Assembly (NCBI GenBank): GCA_017428215.1
Contig: JAFRRH010000009.1
Span: 1 to 56,030 of the forward strand
Length of the DNA stretch: 56,030 bases
Reading direction: 5' to 3'
DNA from: Selenomonadaceae bacterium
Lineage (GTDB): Bacteria > Bacillota > Negativicutes > Selenomonadales > Selenomonadaceae
The position numbers were made by a program, and so were the translations under genes. The notes below the pieces were generated by a model. It saw only the letters and a program-made list of their open reading frames with translations. It ran no database searches and had not been told where the DNA came from. Position 1 is the first letter of the stretch; the number at the start of each line of letters is the position of its first letter. This document shows, piece after piece, positions 18,190 to 27,202 of the stretch.

Positions 18190-19433
18190 TGCAATTCCTC
18201 CAACGCTTGAGCCGCGCCTAAAATCCCAATCGACGCATGCTCAAATGTCAAACCGCCCTGCAAATACACCGCGTAAGGTTCTCTCAACGGTCCGTCAGCT
18301 GAAAGCTCAATCGACGCGCCTTGTACAAATGTCCCTGCCGCCATGATAACTTTGTCTTCGTAGCCTGGCATGTCCCACGCTTCCGGCGTCGCGAAAGAAT
18401 CAACCGGCGAAAAACTTTGTATAGCCCGACAAAACTTTATAAGCTGCTCCGCCGAACGCAATTCAATCGCCTGAATTATATCGCCGCGTATTTCGTCCGG
18501 TAATGGTCGAGTTTTATACCCAAGCTTTGAAAAAATCCCCGCCGCAAATATCGCGCCCTTGAGTGCCTGCGCGGTTACATGCGGTGCTAAAAATAATCCT
18601 TGATACAAAAGTCGTGGCGTCCCTAAACTCGCGCCTAATTCGTCGCCCATGCCAGGTGCCGTCAATCGATACGACGCCAACTCTACTAAATCTTTACTGC
18701 CGACGATATATCCGCCCGTCGGAGCCAAGCCGCCGCCGATATTTTTTATCAAACTGCCCGCCGCTAAATCTGCGCCAACTTCAATAGGCTCGCGTATCTC
18801 AACGAATTCGCCGTAACAATTATCTACAAACGTTACGCAAGCAGGATTAACTGCCTTGACCGCCGCGCAGATTTTTTCTATGTCGGAAGTCGTCAAAGGC
18901 TCACGCATAGAGTATCCTCTTGAACGCTGAATTAAAGCCAATTTAGTTTTCGGAGTGATGAAATTTTTTATTGCGTCAATGTCAACTTTATTGTCAATCA
19001 GCGGCAGTTCCCGATAAGAAATTCCAAATTCTTTTAACGAACCTTTTGCCGCGTGCGCATGACCAATTACCGTCTGCAACGTGTCGTAAGGTGCGCCCGT
19101 CAACGAAACTAATTCATCATTCGGGCGAAGAATCCCAAATAATGCCGTAGCCAATGCATGAGTTCCAGATACAAATTGCGTGCGGACGAGTGCTTTTTCT
19201 GCGAAAAAAATTTCTGCAAAAAGTTCGTCCAATTTTTCGCGCCCAATGTCACCATAAGCGTAGCCCGTCGACGTTTTAAAGTGTGCGTCCGAAATTTTCA
19301 GCCGCCGCATCGCATTTAAAACTTTTAAAGTATTTTGCTCGGAAATTTCCTCAACACGACGAAAATTTTCTGTCGTCTCATTAAGCACTAATTTTTTTAA
19401 GTCAATCAATCGTTTAGAAAAAATTTTAATCAC
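18186..19433 (-). CDS. Methionine gamma-lyase family PLP protein (YnbB/aluminium-resistance type)
   Basis: A 415-residue fold-type I PLP enzyme of the YnbB family. FVSGTHALATALFGILRPNDE binds the cofactor phosphate, FVDNCYGEFVE supplies the Asp, and GSLIKNIGGGLAPTGGY holds the Schiff-base lysine. The historic name comes from aluminium tolerance, and the true substrate is likely a sulfur amino acid, which is family knowledge and not shown here. The start is GTG at 19433, sharing GTGA with the radA stop. The phosphatase overlaps its other end. Confidence 0.88.
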   Translation of the reverse strand: MIKIFSKRLIDLKKLVLNETTENFRRVEEISEQNTLKVLNAMRRLKISDAHFKTSTGYAYGDIGREKLDELFAEIFFAEKALVRTQFVSGTHALATALFGILRPNDELVSLTGAPYDTLQTVIGHAHAAKGSLKEFGISYRELPLIDNKVDIDAIKNFITPKTKLALIQRSRGYSMREPLTTSDIEKICAAVKAVNPACVTFVDNCYGEFVEIREPIEVGADLAAGSLIKNIGGGLAPTGGYIVGSKDLVELASYRLTAPGMGDELGASLGTPRLLYQGLFLAPHVTAQALKGAIFAAGIFSKLGYKTRPLPDEIRGDIIQAIELRSAEQLIKFCRAIQSFSPVDSFATPEAWDMPGYEDKVIMAAGTFVQGASIELSADGPLREPYAVYLQGGLTFEHASIGILGAAQALEELQ

Positions 19434-20797
19434 TCCCTCGGCATGGAAATTTTAAGCGCGTCGCGCAGATTGTCAACGGGCAAAAGATTAGCTTTATCTG
19501 CCGCCTTTGAGACTTCCGCAAAATTTTTCTTAGGTAAAATGATATTTGTAAAGCCCATGCGGATTGATTCATCGACACGTTGACGAGCTTTGCTTACGGC
19601 GCGAACTTCTCCGCTTAAGCCAACCTCGCCGAAAATTACACATTGCGACAAAAGTTTTCTGTTAGCAAAACTCGACGCCAACGCAATCGCTATCGGCAAA
19701 TCGGTCGCCGGCTCGTCAATCTTTATTCCGCCCGCCGTCTTAACATAAACATCGCAAGCCCCAATGCTAAGGTGCAAACGCTTTTCCAACACCGCAAGCA
19801 AAAGTTGAATCCGTTTTATGTCTACGGCGTCCGAAGTCCTGCGCGGCGGCATAAATGGCGTCGGTGCAACTAAGGCTTGAACTTCGACGAGCAGCGGGCG
19901 CGTTCCTTCCACAGTCGGGACAATTACGCTGCCAATGTCGTCCGCTCGTTCCGGTAAAAATAATTTTGAGGCGTCAGGTACGTCTGCAAGTCCTGTGTCG
20001 CGCATTTCAAAAAGTCCAATCTCACTCGTTGCGCCAAATCGATTTTTTATCGCCCGCAATACTCGGAAATCAGCCGTACGCTCGCCCTCAAAAAATAAAA
20101 CCGTGTCAACGATATGCTCCAAAACTCGCGGTCCCGCTAAAGAGCCGTCTTTTGTCACGTGCCCGATTATAAATGTCGTCACGCCTAAACTTTTCGACAT
20201 GCGCATTAAGCCCGCTGAACATTCCCGAACTTGTGACACGCTTCCTGGTGCGCTCTCAATCTCCGACTTATAAATTGTCTGAATCGAATCGACGATTAAA
20301 AGTTCCGGCTGAATTTTTTCCACGTGGTGAATTATCCGCTCAAAATTATTTTCCGCGCAGATATAAAGTTCGTCCGCTAAGGCGTTCAATCGTTCGGCTC
20401 GCATGCGAATTTGTCGTGAACTTTCCTCGCCCGTCACGTATAAAACTTTTCGTCCGTCGCGTGCCACATTAGCACAAACCGCCAAAGTTAAGCTCGACTT
20501 GCCGACGCCGGGATCTCCCGCGATTAAAATTATCGAACCTGGAATTAAGCCGCCGCCTAAAACTCTATCCAATTCGCCCGAACCCGTCATGAAACGCGGC
20601 AATTCTGTCATATCAACTTCAGCAATCCTGCGCGGCGTCTCAAAGTTCGTAGTCAACGCATGCGAACTTTTCGGCGCAACGGTACTTTCCTCTTCGACCA
20701 GAGTATTCCAATTTCCGCACGAAGGACATTTACCCAGCCATTTAATCGACTCCGCGCCACATTCTTGACAAACGTATTTAATTTTTTTCTTAGCCAT
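19430..20797 (-). CDS. radA: DNA repair protein RadA
   Basis: RecA-like ATPase that drives branch migration in recombination. The 455 residues comprise an N-terminal zinc finger (CQECGAESIKWLGKCPSCG), Walker A GDPGVGKSS, the RadA-specific KNRFGATSEIG motif and a C-terminal Lon-like domain (AGGIKIDEPATDLPIAIALASS). ATG at 20797 follows GGGAG. First gene of a tightly overlapped radA-ynbB-phosphatase chain. Confidence 0.97.
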   Translation of the reverse strand: MAKKKIKYVCQECGAESIKWLGKCPSCGNWNTLVEEESTVAPKSSHALTTNFETPRRIAEVDMTELPRFMTGSGELDRVLGGGLIPGSIILIAGDPGVGKSSLTLAVCANVARDGRKVLYVTGEESSRQIRMRAERLNALADELYICAENNFERIIHHVEKIQPELLIVDSIQTIYKSEIESAPGSVSQVRECSAGLMRMSKSLGVTTFIIGHVTKDGSLAGPRVLEHIVDTVLFFEGERTADFRVLRAIKNRFGATSEIGLFEMRDTGLADVPDASKLFLPERADDIGSVIVPTVEGTRPLLVEVQALVAPTPFMPPRRTSDAVDIKRIQLLLAVLEKRLHLSIGACDVYVKTAGGIKIDEPATDLPIAIALASSFANRKLLSQCVIFGEVGLSGEVRAVSKARQRVDESIRMGFTNIILPKKNFAEVSKAADKANLLPVDNLRDALKISMPRE

Positions 20798-20821
20798 GAA
20801 TTCAACTCCCTAAAAAAATAT

Positions 20822-20850
20822 TTGTAGATTGCCGCCGTGAATAGTATAAT
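20822..20850 (+). promoter_or_regulatory. Probable promoter of the CNNM/CorC gene
   Basis: TTGTAG (20822-20827), 17-base spacer, TATAAT (20845-20850), followed by the ribosome site ACGGAGG and ATG at 20899. Confidence 0.6.
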
Positions 20851-20898
20851 GCGGGAAAAATTTTTTCAACTGTTTTAACTTTTAACGGAGGTTTTTTA

Positions 20899-22215
20899 AT
20901 GGACATCGTGCCCATATTATTTAAAATGTTTCTCGTCGCGTTCCTAATCGCCATGAACGGATTTTTCGTTGCGGCGGAATTCTGTTGCGTAAAAATGCGC
21001 CCGTCAAGATTGGAAACGCTGATTCAAGAGGGCAACACGCGAGCTAAGTACGCAAAAAAATTAATCGACGAACTCGACGAGGCATTATCGGTTACACAAC
21101 TCGGAATAACATTAGCATCGCTGGGTTTAGGTTGGGTCGGCGAACCGTTCGTTGCCAAATTAATCGCACCGGCAATTAACGCGCTGGGCTTAGGCGAAAC
21201 TTTGGAGCATACAATTTCATTCGCGCTGGCATTTTCGCTGATAACTTCTATGCACATAATTTTAGGCGAATTGACACCAAAATCAATGGCAATCGCCGCG
21301 TCGGAAAAAATTTTGCTCAATATCGCCCTGCCCATGATAATCTTTTGGAAAGTCATGTATCCGTTCGTGTGGTTGCTAAACAAGACAGCCGGCTTTGTAA
21401 GTCATCATTTAGGCTTGACAATTTCGGAGGGCGAAGTCGCACATAATCCCGAAGAAATTCGTTTACTCATGAAGGAAAGCCGCAAGCAAGGACTCGTTGA
21501 CGATACCGAAGTTGATTTTGTCGATAATGTTTTCGACTTCACCGAGCGCAATGTTAGGGAAATTATGGTGCCGCGTCCCGATATGGTTTGTCTTTACTTA
21601 AATAAAAGTTACGAGGAAAATCTCGCAACGATTTTGGAAGAGGAAATGACGCGCTACCCGATTTGCGACGACGATAAAGATCACATTATCGGCTTTCTGC
21701 ATATAAAAGATTTGACTAAAGTTTTGATTCAGGGCAAACGCAAGCCTAGCTTAAAAAAATTGGCGCGAAAAGTTTTCTTCGTGCCGGAAAGTATGGATGT
21801 TAGTGTTTTGCTTGAAACTATGCAAAAAAATCATTCGCAACTGGCGATTGTCGTCGACGAATACGGCGGGACGGCGGGCATGGTAACGATTGAGGATATT
21901 GTCGAGGAAATTGTCGGCGACATTCAAGACGAATTCGACGAAGAGGAACGCCCCGACGCCGAAAAGCGCGACGAAAATCTTTACTCGGTTGATGCCAAAA
22001 TGTTGCTTGAAGAGCTTGAAGACGAATTCGGCATTGCTATTGCGGAAGAGGACGTTGACACGGTTGGCGGCTGGCTTAATGATAAATTGGGCGGTGAACC
22101 CCGCGTTGGACAATCTGCCGCGTTCGAAGGAAATACTTTTTACGTCGAGGAAGTCGAAGGCTTGCGAATTACTCGCGTGCTGATTCGACTTGCAAAAAAA
22201 AATATCCCCGATTAA
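20899..22215 (+). CDS. CNNM/HlyC-CorC family membrane protein with CBS pair
   Basis: A 438-residue protein of the former hemolysin C family, whose members act in Mg2+/Co2+ efflux. The DUF21 membrane domain covers residues 1-195 with four hydrophobic segments (NGFFVAAEFCCVKMR, LGITLASLGLGWVGEPF). Two CBS motifs follow (VMVPRPDMVCLYLN written here as MVPRPDMVC, then QLAIVVDEYGGTAGMVTIEDI). A CorC-HlyC domain ends the protein (DTVGGWLNDKLG). It is monocistronic, with its own promoter and a terminator that overlaps the def end. Ion specificity is inferred only. Confidence 0.9.
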   Translation: MDIVPILFKMFLVAFLIAMNGFFVAAEFCCVKMRPSRLETLIQEGNTRAKYAKKLIDELDEALSVTQLGITLASLGLGWVGEPFVAKLIAPAINALGLGETLEHTISFALAFSLITSMHIILGELTPKSMAIAASEKILLNIALPMIIFWKVMYPFVWLLNKTAGFVSHHLGLTISEGEVAHNPEEIRLLMKESRKQGLVDDTEVDFVDNVFDFTERNVREIMVPRPDMVCLYLNKSYEENLATILEEEMTRYPICDDDKDHIIGFLHIKDLTKVLIQGKRKPSLKKLARKVFFVPESMDVSVLLETMQKNHSQLAIVVDEYGGTAGMVTIEDIVEEIVGDIQDEFDEEERPDAEKRDENLYSVDAKMLLEELEDEFGIAIAEEDVDTVGGWLNDKLGGEPRVGQSAAFEGNTFYVEEVEGLRITRVLIRLAKKNIPD

Positions 22216-22225
22216 TCGGAGACTG

Positions 22226-22252
22226 CGGAGGAATCATTCCTCCGTTTTTTTT
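22226..22252 (+). terminator. Terminator of the CNNM/CorC gene, overlapping the def 3' end
   Basis: CGGAGGA and TCCTCCG form a seven-bp stem (palindrome 22226-22244) with a T8 run at 22245-22252. The stem includes the stop and last codons of def on the other strand. Confidence 0.88.
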
Positions 22253-22707
22253 CTGCCCTTCGTTATGTTCTTGGCAATGTCGATAAAAAGTTGTCCGTCA
22301 AGATGATCAAGCTCGTGCTGAATGCAACGGGCAAGTAAACCTTCCGCCTCCAAATTTTTCTTCTTGCCAAAGCGAGTTGTATATTCAACGCGAATTTTAG
22401 CCGCCCGCTCCACGTCGCCGAAAAGATCTGGGCAAGAAAGGCAACCCTCATTGTCGATAACCAAGCCTTCTCGAAAAGTTATGACGGGATTAATCAAATC
22501 GTAGCGATTTTTTTTATCTACGTCAACGACAACGGCGCGAATCGATTCCCCGACTTGTGGCGCGGCAATTCCAACGCCCTCGCTAGCATACATTGTTTCC
22601 GCCATGTCGTCTAAAAATTTTCTCAAGCGTTTATCAATCTTTTCAACCGGTGCACAAACTTTTTTCAAGACGGGATCGCCCGCCTTTTTTATCTCAAGCA
22701 ATGCCAT
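22234..22707 (-). CDS. def: Peptide deformylase
   Basis: Metalloenzyme removing the N-formyl group from new proteins. All three motifs are present: GVGIAAPQVG, EGCLSCP and QHELDHLDG (HEXXH metal site). The protein has 157 residues. The start at 22707 is chosen because GGGAGG lies just upstream; the longer frame from 22722 would place that site inside the gene. It lies 24 bases after ispG in a ctp-ispG-def chain. Confidence 0.96.
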   Translation of the reverse strand: MALLEIKKAGDPVLKKVCAPVEKIDKRLRKFLDDMAETMYASEGVGIAAPQVGESIRAVVVDVDKKNRYDLINPVITFREGLVIDNEGCLSCPDLFGDVERAAKIRVEYTTRFGKKKNLEAEGLLARCIQHELDHLDGQLFIDIAKNITKGRKKTEE

Positions 22708-22731
22708 AAGCAAACCTCCCAAAAGTTTTTT

Positions 22732-23799
22732 TCAATCAATTACATTCAAAATAGTATCAATCTCTTTAAACAGTTCGGCGACAAGCTCGGATTCAGGAAC
22801 CTTGCGAACAATTATTCCCTTGCGGAAAATAATTCCCTCGCCGTCCGCGCCCGCAATACCAACGTCAGCAGTTCGCGCCTCGCCTGGACCATTTACTACA
22901 CAACCCATAACAGCAATCGTTAAATTTTTATCTATGGAAGAAATTTTTTCCTCAACCTGCGCGGCGATTTTAGGCAAGTCAATCTTAGTTCGTCCGCAAG
23001 TCGGACAGGCTATCAGAGTAACTCCGCCGTCGCGCAACCCCAATGACTTTAAAATTTCTTTAGCAACTTTGACCTCGACAACAGGATCCCCCGTCAACGA
23101 AACGCGGATTGTGTCGCCAATGCCTTCAGCTAATAACGCGCCAATTCCCACTGCCGACTTTATGACGCCCGTATTAACGGTTCCTGCCTCCGTTATGCCC
23201 AAATGGAGCGGGTAATTTTTTTTCGCGCTCATCAATCGATACGCCGCCAAAGTCAACGGTACGTCGTGAGCTTTTAACGAAACTTTTATGTCGAAAAAAT
23301 CTTCCGCTTCTAAAATTTCCACATGCTCCGATGCAGACTCGACCAAAGCTTCAGGTGTCGCGCCGCCGTATTTTGCTAATAATTTTCTACTCAACGAGCC
23401 GGCATTAACGCCGATTCTTATCGGAACTTTTGCCGCCCGCGCAGATTTTACGACTTCGCGAACATGAGCCGCCCCGCCAATGTTGCCAGGATTTAATCGC
23501 AACGCCGCCACGCCTTGAGCAATCGATTCAAGCGCAAGTTTATAATCAAAATGAATATCCGCAATAATCGGCACGTCAACCGCCGAAATAATTTTGCCTA
23601 AAGTTTTTGCCGCTGTAATGTCGGGCACGGCAACGCGCACAATGTCGCAACCTTCCGCTGTCAATCTTTTAACTTGCTCAACTGTTGCCGCCGCGTCATG
23701 AGTTTTGGTGTTCGTCATTGATTGAATACTAATCGGAGCACCGCCGCCAATTTTTATTTTGCCAACGCTGATTTGCCGCGTTAATTTTCTTTCAAACAT
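22732..23799 (-). CDS. ispG: 4-hydroxy-3-methylbut-2-en-1-yl diphosphate synthase
   Basis: [4Fe-4S] enzyme of the MEP isoprenoid pathway. The 355-residue protein has the TIM-barrel part (SIQSMTNTKTHDAAATVEQV, RLNPGNIGG) and the cluster cysteines in CPTCGRTKIDL and GCVVNGPGEA. ATG at 23799 has GAGG upstream. It follows the protease gene by nine bases. The usual neighbours dxr and rseP are not here. Confidence 0.97.
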   Translation of the reverse strand: MFERKLTRQISVGKIKIGGGAPISIQSMTNTKTHDAAATVEQVKRLTAEGCDIVRVAVPDITAAKTLGKIISAVDVPIIADIHFDYKLALESIAQGVAALRLNPGNIGGAAHVREVVKSARAAKVPIRIGVNAGSLSRKLLAKYGGATPEALVESASEHVEILEAEDFFDIKVSLKAHDVPLTLAAYRLMSAKKNYPLHLGITEAGTVNTGVIKSAVGIGALLAEGIGDTIRVSLTGDPVVEVKVAKEILKSLGLRDGGVTLIACPTCGRTKIDLPKIAAQVEEKISSIDKNLTIAVMGCVVNGPGEARTADVGIAGADGEGIIFRKGIIVRKVPESELVAELFKEIDTILNVID

Positions 23800-23808
23800 T
23801 TTTCTACC

Positions 23809-25023
23809 TCAATTAGAAGTCTTCCAAAAATCATCATCGAATAAAATTTTCCCCGCGTCAACTTGATGCCTTAAAAGTTCCTCAGCCTTTGCAAGTTGAA
23901 GGTCGCTTTCCGTGTCAAGATTGAGGTCGTACATCGGGTGCGGCGGCGCAGGCATTTTTATTTCTACATCGGGAGTAATGCCTAAGCCGTCAATGCATTT
24001 GCCGTTCGGCGTGTAATATTTCGCGATTGTAAGTTTCAAGCCGTCGTCGTGCGCCATAGGAATAAGCGTTTGCACCGAACCTTTACCGTAAGAAGTTTCA
24101 CCGACGACAATCGCCGCTTTAGTATCTTGCAACGCGCCACTTAAAAGTTCGGCGGCACTCGCGCTGTTGTGGTCTATCAAAACGACAATCGGAAATTTCG
24201 CCGCCGCCAAATCAGAGGTGTAAACTTCTTTGGAGCCGTCGCGCTTAATCACGGAAGTAATCGTTCCGGCAGGGACAAGTTCTTGACCAATCTCAATGCA
24301 ACCGTTTATGACGCCGCCGGGATTTTGTCGCATGTCGAGAACAAAACCTTTCATGCCGGCGCGTTCAAGTTCAGCAAGCGTATCTTTGAATTCGTCGCCG
24401 GTGTTCTCGCTGAAGTTTGAAATTTTTATGTAGCCAAGTTTATCATCAATCATCTTGCCAGCCACAGTTTTGACTTTAATATTTTCCCGCGTCAAGTTGT
24501 AAAGCGTATCATCGAAACCCTCGCGGTGAATCAAAAGTTCGACGGGCGTACCAATCTCGCCGCGAATTTTCAGCGCAACTTCGCCCGGAGAAATTTCTTC
24601 GACAGGTTGACCGTCCACAGCTAAAATTTCATCGCCCGCTTGAAGTCCTGCCTTTTGTCCTGGTCCGTCGGGAATGACACTTACAACTTGCACGCCGCCA
24701 TTTTTAAAGCCCATGTAAACTCCAATTCCGCCAAAAGCCCCGCTGGTTTCTGCACGCAACTGACTGTAAAGTTGAGGCGCAAGATAAACCGAGTGAGGAT
24801 CCCCCAAAGAATTTACCATACCATTTATTGCCCCGTCGATTAATGTGCGCCTATCAACTTCCTGAACGTAATTTCCTTCAATAAAACGCATTGCGATAAA
24901 AAATCTTCCGAGATCCAGCGCGTTGCTTGAATTTAATCCTAGTAAAAGACATACAAAACCCAAAGTCAACGCCGCGCTTATTAGTGCTGTCAAAATGATT
25001 CCGCCAAAAATTTTTTTCTTCAA
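23809..25023 (-). CDS. C-terminal processing peptidase (S41 family, PDZ domain)
   Basis: Exported serine protease of the CtpA/Prc group. Residues 1-40 form a signal anchor. A PDZ domain follows (FGGIGVYMGFKNGGVQVVSV, then AGLQAGDEILAVDG). The S41 domain holds the Ser in NSASAAELLSGAL and the Lys in GETSYGKGSVQT. The start at TTG 25023 is preferred over an upstream TTG at 25044, because GGGAGGTGG is eight bases before it. This gives 404 residues. Targets of such proteases include cell-wall hydrolases and sporulation factors; none is indicated here. Confidence 0.92.
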   Translation of the reverse strand: MKKKIFGGIILTALISAALTLGFVCLLLGLNSSNALDLGRFFIAMRFIEGNYVQEVDRRTLIDGAINGMVNSLGDPHSVYLAPQLYSQLRAETSGAFGGIGVYMGFKNGGVQVVSVIPDGPGQKAGLQAGDEILAVDGQPVEEISPGEVALKIRGEIGTPVELLIHREGFDDTLYNLTRENIKVKTVAGKMIDDKLGYIKISNFSENTGDEFKDTLAELERAGMKGFVLDMRQNPGGVINGCIEIGQELVPAGTITSVIKRDGSKEVYTSDLAAAKFPIVVLIDHNSASAAELLSGALQDTKAAIVVGETSYGKGSVQTLIPMAHDDGLKLTIAKYYTPNGKCIDGLGITPDVEIKMPAPPHPMYDLNLDTESDLQLAKAEELLRHQVDAGKILFDDDFWKTSN

Positions 25024-25093
25024 GGCGTGACCACCTCCCGCCAAAGTTTTTGCAACTATAGCAGTTCTTTCTGAAAAAATTATTAAAATTCAT

Positions 25094-25122
25094 TTGCCGC
25101 CCCGTGTCGATTGTGTTAAGAT
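25094..25122 (+). promoter_or_regulatory. Promoter of the GT9-tatD-rarA chain
   Basis: TTGCCG (25094-25099), 17-base spacer, TAAGAT (25117-25122), with AAGGAGG and the ATG 30 bases further on. Confidence 0.6.
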
Positions 25123-25151
25123 AAACGTAATTTAAAAAGGAGGAAAAATTT

Positions 25152-26426
25152 ATGCGACCACATGAGCAACTGGACAAATTTTTTGGCGAATTCTTTAGGC
25201 TGATAAAACAAGCAGAACCGTCTATGTACGAAGCTTTTTTGACACGAGCGGAAGCAGAATTCAAGCGGCTGGGCTATCGTGAAGCAATTCCGCCAGGCGT
25301 AGAAAATATTTTAATCGTGCGTCTCGACGTTATCGGCGACATGATTGTAACGTCAGGATTTATTCGCGAAGTTAGAGAAAATTTCCCGCAAGCACGGATA
25401 ACTTTGGTCGTCTCGCCGCTGGTTTATCCGATTGTCGAGCTTTGCCCTTACGTTAACGAAGTTTTGGTCTTCGATATAAAAATTCTTAAAAGCAGACTTT
25501 CGACAATGCTTGAGCCTCTCGCGGTTTTTTGCAGAAATAATTTTTGGCGTAGAAAATTTTCAATCGCGTTTTCGCCGCAATGGGGCAGTGATAATTTGCC
25601 GGGATTGTTAATGTGTTGGCTTAGCGGCGCAAGAGAGCGCGTCGGTTTCGGCACAAATCCCTATCAAAGTTGGCTCGGCAAACCCACTGAGAAAGAATCA
25701 AGATACGATAACTTTTTACTTACTAAAAATATCGTGACGCCTAAAAGTGCAATTACAGAGGTTGAACATCATTTTTATCTGCTGGAGGCTGTCGGGCTTA
25801 AAGTCAATCAAACGCACATGGAACTTTGGTTCGGCGAGGCAGACTTCCTTTATATTTGCGAGCTGTTGAAAGATATTCCGTCCACTTCTAAAAAAGTTTT
25901 GCTTGGATTGGGTGCGGGCGGCGAAAACAGAAAATATCCCATTACTAAGTATTTAATTGCACTTAAAGAGTTGGCTAAAAAAGATTTGGTGTTTGTAATT
26001 GTCGGCGGGAAATCGGAAGTTGACGACGCCGAATTTATCGAAAAAAATTTGCCAGCAGGAAAAGTTTTAAATTTGGCAGACAAGACGACCTTGCGCGAGA
26101 CCGAAGCAATTATCAGCCAAATGGATTATTATCTCGGCAATGTAACGGGAATCATGCACATGGCTGCGGCGGCTCAAATTCCCGTGTTGACAATTTATCG
26201 CGGAGCGTTGGACAAGGACGATTATATACCAGGCGTTTTCAGTGAAGCGCAACGATTCCCGCCGTGGCAAACTAAAGCCGTTATCTTGCGTCCCGAACAT
26301 GCGATTGACGAATGCAAAAATCTTAAAGCGTTTTACGGTTGGTGTTGTCATAATGAGCCGCATTGTATCGCGCAAATAACACCGCAAGAGATTATTGACG
26401 GCTTTGAAACTTTGGAGAAACTTTGA
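25152..26426 (+). CDS. Glycosyltransferase family 9 (heptosyltransferase-like)
   Basis: A 424-residue GT-B enzyme. After about 48 residues of extension, the GT9 start is clear (NILIVRLDVIGDMIVTSGFI), then LLGLGAGGENRKYPITKYL and the acceptor/donor site near YLGNVTGIMHMAAAAQIPVLTIY. It likely adds a sugar to a lipopolysaccharide-like core, which points to a cell with an outer membrane. That is inference from the family. It ends with TGATG shared with tatD. The C terminus has an unusual Cys-rich patch (WCCHNEPHC). Confidence 0.85.
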   Translation: MRPHEQLDKFFGEFFRLIKQAEPSMYEAFLTRAEAEFKRLGYREAIPPGVENILIVRLDVIGDMIVTSGFIREVRENFPQARITLVVSPLVYPIVELCPYVNEVLVFDIKILKSRLSTMLEPLAVFCRNNFWRRKFSIAFSPQWGSDNLPGLLMCWLSGARERVGFGTNPYQSWLGKPTEKESRYDNFLLTKNIVTPKSAITEVEHHFYLLEAVGLKVNQTHMELWFGEADFLYICELLKDIPSTSKKVLLGLGAGGENRKYPITKYLIALKELAKKDLVFVIVGGKSEVDDAEFIEKNLPAGKVLNLADKTTLRETEAIISQMDYYLGNVTGIMHMAAAAQIPVLTIYRGALDKDDYIPGVFSEAQRFPPWQTKAVILRPEHAIDECKNLKAFYGWCCHNEPHCIAQITPQEIIDGFETLEKL

Positions 26427-27193
26427 TGTTTATAGACACTCATTGCCACCTTGAAGACGAAAAATTTTCCGAAGACCGCGCAGAAGTTTTAGAATGTGCC
26501 AAAATCGCGGGCGTCGAAAAAATTATAAATTTCGGTAGTACGCTTAAAAGTTCGATAGCAGTTACGGAGCTTGCCAAAAACTTTTTTGAACTTTATGCGG
26601 GCGTAGGAATTCACCCTGAAGAAATTGACGACTTCGACGAAAAAACTTGCGTCCGCCTTGCTGAACTTGCCGCCGATAAAAAAGTTATTGCAATCGGGGA
26701 AATCGGCTTAGATTATCATTGGGAAAAAGATTCTGCGCGGCGATTGATTCAACAGAAAATTTTTATTGAACAGCTTGACTTAGCACGGCAGTTGAATTTG
26801 CCCGTATGTGTTCACGACCGCGAGGCTCATGGCGACACGTTGAAAATTTTGCAGACGGCGGGAAAAAATCTGCGCGGGGTTTTGCATTGCTATTCGGGCA
26901 GTTTGGAGACGGCGCGGGAAGTTTGGAAGCTGGGCTGGTTAATCGGCGTTGACGGACCTTTGACATTTAAAAATTCAGCGAAGTTGCCCGAAATCGTCAA
27001 AGCCGCGCCGCGTGATATGATTTTGATTGAAACTGACGCTCCATATCTTGCGCCAACGCCTTATCGCGGTAAACGCAACGAGCCGGCTTACGTCGTTGAA
27101 GTCGCAAAAAAATTAGCGGAAATTCGCGGTGAAACTTTAGATAAAGTTGCCGCTTATACGACTGCCAACGCTAAAACTCTTTACGGGTTATGA
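26426..27193 (+). CDS. tatD: TatD-family metal-dependent DNase/hydrolase
   Basis: A 255-residue TIM-barrel hydrolase with the metal ligands DTHCHLED, GEIGLDYHW, VHDREAH, LHCYSGSLE and ETDAPYLAP in the expected order. TatD enzymes have 3'-5' exonuclease activity on DNA. The start at ATG 26426 overlaps the GT9 stop (TGATG), with GGAG upstream. rarA follows after nine bases, so a DNA-maintenance role is consistent. Confidence 0.93.
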   Translation: MFIDTHCHLEDEKFSEDRAEVLECAKIAGVEKIINFGSTLKSSIAVTELAKNFFELYAGVGIHPEEIDDFDEKTCVRLAELAADKKVIAIGEIGLDYHWEKDSARRLIQQKIFIEQLDLARQLNLPVCVHDREAHGDTLKILQTAGKNLRGVLHCYSGSLETAREVWKLGWLIGVDGPLTFKNSAKLPEIVKAAPRDMILIETDAPYLAPTPYRGKRNEPAYVVEVAKKLAEIRGETLDKVAAYTTANAKTLYGL

Positions 27194-27202
27194 GGATTCA
27201 GA